This document shows, one piece after another, positions 55,316 to 64,000 of a stretch of DNA of 64,000 nt. The notes below the pieces were generated by a model. The model was not told where the DNA came from. It did no database searches and saw only the letters and a list, made by a program, of their open reading frames with translations. The DNA comes from Isoetes taiwanensis (lineage: Eukaryota; Streptophyta; Lycopodiopsida; Isoetales; Isoetaceae): assembly GCA_021234155.1 (NCBI GenBank), contig JAJEKV010000137.1, positions 248,001 to 312,000 of the forward strand, given 5' to 3'. The position numbers and the translations under genes are program-made. Position 1 is the first letter of the stretch. The number at the start of each line of letters is the position of its first letter.

Positions 55316-57487
55316 CCATATATATACATACAACCATTACTTCTAGGAACAAATATATATATATACAAGTCTTTGTACTATGAGCGGTTGCAGTCTAAGT
55401 GGTTGTATTAAGGACCATTTTACCATAACGATTTTAGCAAGCAGCGTGGTTGATTTCGCGAGTGGACATTTGGTTTAGTGGTAAAGCATAATTTGATTCT
55501 AAAAAGTTTATTTCTGATTTCACTGGAATTTGTAAAGATTCATAGACAGCTTGAAAGTTCGTCAATATTCCATAAAAACATGACTTTTACAAAGTTTCGA
55601 AGTGAAGGATTACGATAGAATCATCAAGAGTTGATTCCTAATTCCTCGATAGTTTTGCGCATTTAAGTAGGCTTAGGTGGATTTGAAGGCAAGAGCAACC
55701 ATTCTGCATCTTGAAATTAAGATTAAAAAACCGCAATTCTATGGTCCAACAATACACAACATTGCAAGCAAGAAATCGGCCAATTCTCAACATTACCTTC
55801 GATGAACATCTTGTTTTTAGATTTTACATTGTGTAGATTTTGAGATTTATTTAAGATTTTTTCTTATTTACGTTCGTACATATGAAAAATGTTTAAACTG
55901 GTTGTATGTTCCCAAGTAGAGAGAGAGTATATTTGTGTGAATCCAATGTTGATTAGTTTTCTTGAGTTCGTTTAGAATCTTGATTCGGTCCAAATTTTAG
56001 GTAGCATGATGGTTCAAAGTTGGAATTGAATTAAAAGATTTAAACCTAGGATTGGTTGTTTGTTCGGCTAGGAGTTTCTCATATACACTAAAAAACACGA
56101 TGAAAAGCATATGAATATTGGGAAATTATAGGTGAAAAAGTATGGGTTTATCTTAACTATTGTCCAAGTGTAGAAAAATTTTCAACAAATCTTCTTTAAG
56201 ATAAACACATGCTCTTTCAACAATAGTGTAGAAAAATTTTCAACAAATACATACTTTGGCTACAGGCCTCAATTAAGCTAGCCTAGCAAATTTCAACTAC
56301 TGGGCTCAGCCAATTTGGCATTATATAGTACTTAAAGGCATATGCCTAGTTTCAAACATGGACAACGAGAAATGCAATTTGTGTAAGAGGCAAGATGAAT
56401 TGATAATTACAAAATTAACTTCTTAAACAACTTGATGACAAAATATGCAAACCCGTGGCTTATCTTATGGACAAATATGCTTATTTAATGGACAAATATG
56501 CAACTTAAAAGCATTGGGGAGAACCACATAAAAGCCAATCAAATAATCTTACAATAAAGTGTTGTGGAAGCATAAAATACACCATAATCTATGCAATACA
56601 AATCGTAACGTGCTTAACCATATTAACCATATTGAAACCATATCCAACTACATAATCAAATCTAAGGCAATTTTGTAATGACTAAGCCTATGAATTTAAG
56701 TTCTCGAGGTAATGAGAGGATCCAGGATAAAAGAACTAATAAACACTATCAACCGACCCTACATCTATTGAGCATTCAAGAATTTCTCTTAAAATAAGTC
56801 ACACAATTAAGAGCCTCCATCACGTATCCACTACGCGTGACTAGAAGTAAGAATGCACATATCTTGCTTTGTACAAATACAACAAAATTAATGCAACGTT
56901 TTCATTTCATTTTTGATGCTAGAATTGTTACAACAATACGAGTTTGCTGCAAAGTCTAAGCCCTGTTGAGTACTATAGAAGCTATTGACAGATGCAAATA
57001 ATCGTGCTAGACGAATTAGCTTGAGTAGAGCTATTATTTTCATTAAGTATCCTTCACCATTACGGCTATCCTACGTGATGCACATAATAGTGTTAAGCAA
57101 ATTAGCTTGACAGAGTTGTACCATGCACAGCGCAGATAGATCTAAGACGTAATTGTTGGGATGTTAATTACTATGATTTCGGAAGGTCTATTTTTTCCTC
57201 TTCCAAAGGGCATTTCCACCGCAAAAAATAAAAAGGGTACTTTGGCCTAACCTCGAACGGTTTTCTTGAACTTAGTGCGTTGACTCCCGATAAGATTATA
57301 AACCTCCCGAAGATGGGCATCGGTCCGCCAAGAAAACCGATCGTTATTTCGCACTTCTGATCCTTTCTTTTGCCTCTTTCGAGATGTTGAATCGAAGATC
57401 GAAATTTAGCTATTTATTAGATGTACTTCACACTGTTACTTGTAACAACAGTAAAATAATAAGGAAGCAATCAAAACGTCCTAGCTA

Positions 57488-58485
57488 AAGGATACCTTAG
57501 AAGACGTAATGCGACAAAAATGGTCACGATATATCGCTAAGATCTCCAATGTGCTTTTTTGTGTGCACATTCAAACTCTATTACCTCTGACAATTCTTTT
57601 TCTAGTTCTCACACCGCAATGCACTTTTTGTGAGTTCACGTGGAAAAAGACATGTTTTGAAGCCAATAGGTACCTTCTTGTAGCAAACATGCAATGTTGT
57701 AACCACTTCCTTCCCAAGATTCTCTAAACCAAGATAGTGGTGCATTCTCGATGTCTATATCCTTCCTCAACTCGATACACAACTACTGACCTTTTGTTCA
57801 CTTTCACCAACAAAAGTCAGATGATTAGATCGTAAGTACATTGTGTCCTTGGTCCATTTCAAAACAAGAAGACTATCAAAAATATTATAAAAATGGACCA
57901 TGGTAACTCTTGGATCGCACTGGACACCGGGTTACTGAAAGCACAAAATTCCCAATACTTTAGCCTTAAATATGTACACTTTTATAAGAGATGGGTTCTA
58001 AGATTACGATATTCCCTCTAGGTACAATCTGGCTCGCACTTCTTAACATAAGAGTCATCCATTCTAACTCGTTTGGCAAGTATCGACATGCAATATATGT
58101 GGAGCAGATTTAATTCTCGAGTACGACTTACTTGATGGTGAATATTTTCCTTTTGTAAAATAAAGCTTGAGATAGACTCTTGGGCTTGTCGCAAAAATGC
58201 TTCGCATTCTTTAATTTGCGTAGTAACTTGTCCCTATCTCCAATACATGTCGCAAGGTGCTCTTGTTCCAGTTTTAAGATCTCCATTCATGGATTTCAAT
58301 TGCATATCCAATGTCACCTGAACATCAATGGGAAGAAAAAGATATTATCTTTCTTTTGCACCGATCACCGACCGCTGATGCTTATACATACTTTATCGCC
58401 AAGATATTGATCCCACTCAATATTGTTGAGTTCATAATCTGTTGAACAACCGAATCTGCTTATCATGGACATTCATACCATCTGC
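57488..58485 (-). pseudogene. Captured exons of a coiled-coil protein gene, unit 3
   Basis: Unit 3 copy of the same four exons. Many CAG/CTG triplets are changed or lost (for example TTCAGCC to TTCACC in the second-last exon), so reading frames that are open in units 1 and 2 are broken here. Confidence 0.6.
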
Positions 58486-59468
58486 AAGATTGAAACATAC
58501 AAAAAAAAGTAATGTTACTTGAGATCAAACTGAAATGCCTAAAAACCTTGGATACAATGCCACAGCCATAAAACTCTGCTTTTGCACCAAGGCGGATCAG
58601 GGCTTACATGGATCATCACCGGGGAGGTCTCTGCTTCACTTATAGGCCTGTTGGGGACAAAGCACACCATAAGAGTTACTTTGCAACCACACCAGATAAG
58701 ATTTACTTTGCAAAGGGATTTTAATTCCGGTCATAAATAGGTTAAATTTTAACATTCTTAGGATGATCTTGGGTTGAAACAGACTTTTCTTCCCTCTTTT
58801 TCCTTCCAAAGCCAATGCTAAAATACCAAGACTCAAAGAATGCAAACTTATTGTAAGGCATATCAGGTGAGATCCCGAAGGTAAAGCCTCGATCTCCATC
58901 CTCGTTTCGGGCTGGTCTATGGTGGGCAAAGAATTGGATCAGACTTCGACATACCGCAGACTTGGTCGACCAGAAACCGCATTTATAGAATCGGATTTAA
59001 CTACAAAGGGTGTCTTGATTGATCTAAACTAAGAAACAGGTCGAATTTACCGTAGCGCAACCCTTTCTCGGCGACAAAATTCGTAGATGGAGCCTTTCCT
59101 CCACCGATAATCCAAGTCATTGTGAAATCAAGCCGAGCCATCTTTAGAATTTAGAGGATTTTCCGGCAAGCTTGTGTACAAAACCCCAAACATGGAGCTT
59201 TTGCTCCATTGGAAAATCCATGTTGCATCGGGAAGCCTAAGACCAAACTATAGCTCCTAAAATTAGTCTCGCCTCAAATCGAGGCCGCTCTATTGTAGAT
59301 AATTCCAAAGTGTAGAATTCTCGCCCCGTGACAATTTGGCAGCAGATGGCACAAAGCCAAACGAAAATCACTTTCCTTAGCATTCTCACAAGCATGCACC
59401 TATTTTGAGCTATGGGACGACAGCCAGACTACCTTGTTTCCATGTGTGCAGATTATGGCATCCGCCCC

Positions 59469-59715
59469 TTTGTAAAACCAGAAAGATATCGCCCACTTCG
59501 TCCCCATTCGCCGCCTGTACTTGATCTTCAAAATATTTCATGTTGAAGAAGAATCCCCCGACTTTGCTCCAACCTCGCAGCAAGTTCGGTAAGTTTTAAA
59601 GGAGGGATTCCGAGCTTGAGAAAGAGAAGACTTACGTGATGAACGGTTTCTTTAAATTTCTCCTCTTCCGTGAACTGAAGAATGAGGAAGACGAGCCCGC
59701 ATCGAGGGAAGACAT
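59469..59715 (-). pseudogene. TPL-like: Captured TOPLESS exons 1-2, unit 3, damaged
   Basis: Unit 3 copy. Exon 1 (59715-59636) and exon 2 (59573-59469) are recognisable (LVFLILQF, EEEKFKETVH), but codons near CAG/CTG triplets are altered and the first codons after ATG are out of frame. The damage pattern matches the sequencing-error pattern of this stretch. Confidence 0.75.
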
Positions 59716-60269
59716 CGCTTAGGGCCACCGGAAAGGCGGATCACAAAGGAATTGAGAGGTCAGGGTGCCATAACAAAATAACCGAAGTTTCCAAAAATAC
59801 TATGCCGGGCAAATATTTCAAAGGAGTTACTATAGCGCTTTGTAAGACATTTTCTAGAAGCTCAAATGAACTGTATGGCATTTCTAGAAGCTCGATTAAA
59901 CTGTGGAAATGGAAAACCAGAAAACAAGACATACCTCTCAGCTTTTGCTGCGATTTGACACTGTGCTATCGTGGTGAAAAGAAAAAAAGCTTCGCAAGGC
60001 AAAGAAGACGTGCTTTAACACCAGGGAAACAGCTCGATGAAGCATGGCGATGGCCATCGAGCGGAAGAGAAGCGTGAAAAAGAATCTCGATAAATTTCTG
60101 CCGCAAGGTGCCGAATTTTGGCCCCGCGCCCATGAAGCATTAACAAAAATTTCGCAAAAATAAAATGGCACATGTCGACACGCTTCTCAAATCAAATGAC
60201 AGGGTAATGGCTTTAATTATTACATTTAATATTGACGATTAAATCTAAGCCATTGATCTAGCACATTCT

Positions 60270-60410
60270 AGGGCTCGTATCAAAAGCCCCAAATCAAGGG
60301 GTCATTTGAGGTGGCTTATTTGGGGTTTAACGTGGGCCGCCCCGTGATCCGGTGAGACTGACGGCCGAGATCAAAATGTCTACACACATCTACACACAAA
60401 TATAATTGTA
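60270..60410. repeat. CCGTCC-palindrome repeat, internal copy, unit 3
   Basis: Same element as 15085-15235, in unit 3, with changes at its CAG/CTG sites. Confidence 0.55.
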
Positions 60411-61290
60411 TATATACAAGTCTTTGTACTATAAATGGGTCTATGAACCATGGTTTACGAAAATCGGGAACAAAATCCAAGATTAAGAGTGACAGAATGA
60501 TAGCATGCATCCAAATTCAAAGTCATGAAGTTTTAAGCTAAACCCTTTGCTTGATGGCCATTCAATCGAAGCTCATCGTTGTTTATTAGATGGAGACTTG
60601 CAATTAGATTTCATCCGATCACTCTACTATAACGAAGCAAACTTTGTCTATAATCCTATTGGGTACAAAATTTTATTCGAGGTGTCTTTGGCTGCTTAAA
60701 TTAAATTGCATCTCCTCTAACAATGAGCATAGATATTTGGTAAACAGCCTACATGCATCCACACACGCCATTGATAAGCAAACTCGATAAATATTTTGTT
60801 CCCTCGCTATGAACTTCATTTATTGTCTTATTCTTGATGCGTATCCAATTTTATTCGAGGCAAATTCAACAATCGTATCAAATGTACAAACAAAAAGCTT
60901 GTCCTTGACTCCTCGGTGAATTAGTTTTGGCTTTCTCAGAACACTGATGATAGACATTTCTCAGTATAGTTATACACTATTCAGAAGTTGGAAGGTGCAT
61001 TTTGTACTATAAATGTGTCCATGAACTATACGAACATCCGGGAATAAAATCCTCTACCTATATTAACATGCGCTAAGGCCCCGTATATCATGCCTTACAA
61101 TTTTGACAATGCTCTAATCCTTGCTTTATGATTACTCTACCATTGGGTCTTCTCAACCAATTCCCTTCGCCATTATGCTTTTGATACCTCAAGCTCTTCC
61201 ATATACCGACAATTCAATCCTCCCATCATCTACCATGTCATGTTCATCTTAAGATGGCGGTCCCATTATACATGCTCTTAATACACTCTT

Positions 61291-61411
61291 AGCCCCAATG
61301 AACTGTGGGTCGAACTATAACGGGTCCTAAGGTAACGAAATTCTTTGTCGGGTCGCACAAAAAGGCGCATAACTGGCACTATCTCTGAGAGAGTCTCGTG
61401 AAATACACATG
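61291..61411 (+). pseudogene. Plastid-type 23S rRNA fragment, unit 3
   Basis: Unit 3 copy of the rRNA relic, with one extra G in CGGGTCC and small changes in the downstream part. Confidence 0.7.
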
Positions 61412-63829
61412 CCAAAAAGACACAATCCACGATGTACATAATGTGCTAGAATCATAGAACATGAATACAAAAATTGATATGTTCGCCCAGCTTTGAGCAT
61501 TTGACCCTCAGACATTTTGAATCTCCCCGCCAATATTCGTTAGGAGACTTTGAGAATGGTATCGTGGAGTTGTCTATCAAGAATATACTTTGCGCATAAG
61601 TACACAAATGCATACAACTTCTCTTGGTTATGATGGTCCTACAATTCTACTATAATTTGCTCTTGCTATTTTTGCAAATGTATGGACATTAAAATTATCA
61701 CTAGATGCACAATGATTTGGTTAAAGTAAAAGAATTTAGTTGGTATTCCACAAGCTCCTTTGCACTGCATATTCTAAAGGTAATATGTTATTGAAATGCA
61801 TACTAATCTAGTTGGGGATGTCAATAAAGTTTTTGATCGCCACTCTATTCAAAACTACTCCTAAAAAAAAAATAGGCATCCAAATATAGAGTGACTTGAA
61901 AATTGCAAAGGGTTGAACCTTGCACAATCCATCTCTTCTACAAAATGCTTGAGTTATTATTCAAAAAAGAGATGTTACACATGTAATGATATGCAATTTG
62001 TACATGCTTGACAAATTTGCGTAAGACTTAAAATCATTACCGTGATCAAATGTTTCACATCCAAAGGTTCCTTAGATCTATCTATCTATCTTAGATCAAA
62101 TGTTTTGCATTCGTGAGCTAAGGACCCGAATAGCTTTAATACTTGCTCCCTCGACACAATTCTCAATGTGTGCAACCTTTTGTTCAAAACTTTAGTATAG
62201 ATAACTACCGGCCACCACAAAGAATGGCACCTACGTATACAACATCCAAAGTTCAAAAAAAATGTCAAAATCTTGCCTTTGCAAAAGATAAACTCATGCC
62301 TCAACTTTAAAAAATAAAGGTGCAAGCAATAGTTCTTTAAACACTTTGCCTTCACAACTTGAAGATATGCCATGAAACACTTTGGCACTTGAGGATGAGC
62401 TTGCATTCACATAGTTCCCCCAACTAGTGAATGTGGCATTGGGGCCAACAAAGAAGAAAGAACATCGGCTTCATCAGATTACCCTATGGCCAATAAGCTA
62501 AATTATATTTCTCGTGCATTCTCAAACACCTTTGAAAATTGCACCAACGTAACAAAGTTTTGAAGTAAAACCGTTGTCATAAATAATCATTGTCCCGATA
62601 GTGTTCGGGCCTTCGTAGACAATGTTCCCATATTCTCGATATTTATCTCACGCGCCAATATGAGGAGTTAACGGTGCTCAATAACAGTAGAAGCAAAACG
62701 ATTTGCCAAATTAAGTAGCATGGAACCCAAACAGAAGTTAACTAGGTATATTTACCTCATGCTCGCTTCCAAAGGCTCGCATTCACCTAGGCAATAGTTG
62801 CAAATGTACAACATTGAAATGCCCAATGAGAAGGAGGCTTCCCAAGAAAAATAAGGATCCACAAATAAATCTGCAAAACTATGGCAAAAGCCCAACGAGC
62901 CGATTTAAAAACGACTACAAGATGTCTATATGTGTATCAAGTACAAAGATCCACATTCAGAACAAAGACATTTATGCACGCTGCCATGGCAGACCATTTG
63001 CAGATCATACTTAAGAGGAAGGCCCTGGAATTACCAGGGCTTCAGATTCTGACATCTAATCTGGGCATAAGAGAAGGATAAACCCAAATGTAGATGCTCA
63101 AGAACTTCCCATTTACACGTGGATCATCATTGCCTGCAATAAAAGCATGCCTGCCAATTTACTAAATAGATGCGCCAACACGAAGTAACATAATTTTATG
63201 CGCATCTAATTTTATGCGCATAATTAGATGCAAAGCATCATATGAGAACATAAATACTTGCAGAGCACAACATTTCACTGCAAATATGGGATTTGAGGAA
63301 GGCAGATCTATAAACACTCTCATTAATACTATGGAACTGGTCGGTCTTGTAGCAGCTGGACCAAAAACTTGCTTGCAATAACAGAGCCAACACAGAGCAT
63401 TTGGAGCTATTCTAAGAGATGTTTCATAATTTACCTCTTTAATTAAACCAAAATCTCCAGCATATGTGAGCTTATTCAACTCCACCTAAATAAAACAATG
63501 TAACTTTTATAAATTAGAGAAAGTAAATTAGATAAAGTAAATTAGATAATAGGCATTAATGATGCATGGGAGGCAAGCATCTGCTTCATTGACCTGTCTA
63601 CAATCACATCATGGCTCATGCCACAGAAGCAATTTATCATAGCATTGCAAAATTAAGGCAAACAAAACCACTAAATGAAGGTACTTTAGTTAGAGATGTG
63701 CAGTGCTCACCGTAACAAAGATGCAAAGGACAAATTTAACTCCCCGAACCCATTTTTCCTATCTATTGATTTATTAATTACTTTTCTCATCTCTAGACAG
63801 CTTGGAAAATATATGCAATGTGCACTCAA

Positions 63830-63893
63830 AAGTCGGTAGCTCAAGGCGGTGGCACTTGACTTGGTAAATGTAAGGTCCTAGGTTTGCTAGCCA
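63830..63893 (+). other. tRNA-like sequence, unit 3
   Basis: Unit 3 copy, with the same altered A-box region and intact GGTCCTAGGTTTGCTAGCC. Confidence 0.4.
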
Positions 63894-64000
63894 CCAATTC
63901 TTCCCGCCTTCCAATATGATGGTTCCAGAAGGTGTTCAAGTATACATGAGGATCGAAAGTGTATACATGAGGATCGAAAAGGCTCCAAATATTTATGACA

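Larger units (their letters stand above)
45234..64000. repeat. Tandem unit 3, cut by the window end
   Basis: Third copy, co-linear with unit 1 including the pol interval. The window stops at the point equivalent to about 18800 of unit 1, so the cytokinin-receptor fragment of this copy lies outside. Confidence 0.93.

Noticed and set aside
1-64000. CRISPR arrays, bacterial operons or phage
   Set aside because: No short regularly spaced repeats with unique spacers; introns, LTRs and plant gene exons show a plant nuclear origin.

Overview
This is nuclear DNA from a land plant, in a heterochromatic region made of nested transposable elements. The evidence is a chromodomain-type Ty3/gypsy retrotransposon with a tRNA-iMet primer site, exons of the plant corepressor TOPLESS and of a cytokinin-receptor histidine kinase, a hAT (DUF659) transposase, an L1-type LINE, and a short piece of plastid-type 23S rRNA. 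The species cannot be named. I see no intact host gene of known function.

Layout. The window is a head-to-tail array of one unit of about 22.4-22.9 kb: unit 1 (1-22369), unit 2 (22370-45233) and unit 3 (45234-64000, cut by the window end). Read on the minus strand, a unit holds an LTR of about 1.63 kb (2065-3687, 24408-26059, 47271-48906). Each LTR has a primer-binding site on its low-coordinate side. In units 1 and 3 it also has a polypurine tract on its high-coordinate side, so the LTR is shared by two internal regions, as in a tandem (concatenated) LTR retrotransposon. The internal regions carry a charged Gag-like leader, a broken protease, a reverse transcriptase that keeps its FDDI core but lacks RNase H, and an integrase with chromodomain.

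Between the Gag-like leader and pol lies a passenger block of about 12 kb (10508-22369, 33401-45233, 55697 to the end). Its recognisable fragments include two TOPLESS exons, a cytokinin-receptor CHASE fragment and four exons of a coiled-coil protein. All are on the minus strand and keep GT-AG introns, which indicates DNA-level capture of unrelated genes. The block also holds a tRNA-like sequence and the 23S rRNA fragment.

Unit 2 differs. Its pol interval is replaced by 26060-33400, which holds a hAT transposase gene interrupted by a LINE that itself carries a 239-bp MITE, then two tandem copies of an unrecognised 80-codon gene with almost identical promoters, then a minus-strand gene of the DUF7869 type cut at 33400. 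The LTR at 26059 abuts this DNA directly, so 26059/26060 looks like a true element-host boundary.

Data quality. The three units are nearly identical except at CAG and CTG trinucleotides, where one copy or another carries substitutions and 1-3 base indels, in blocks. This looks like systematic base-calling error at CHG-methylated cytosines, so many frameshifts here may not be real.
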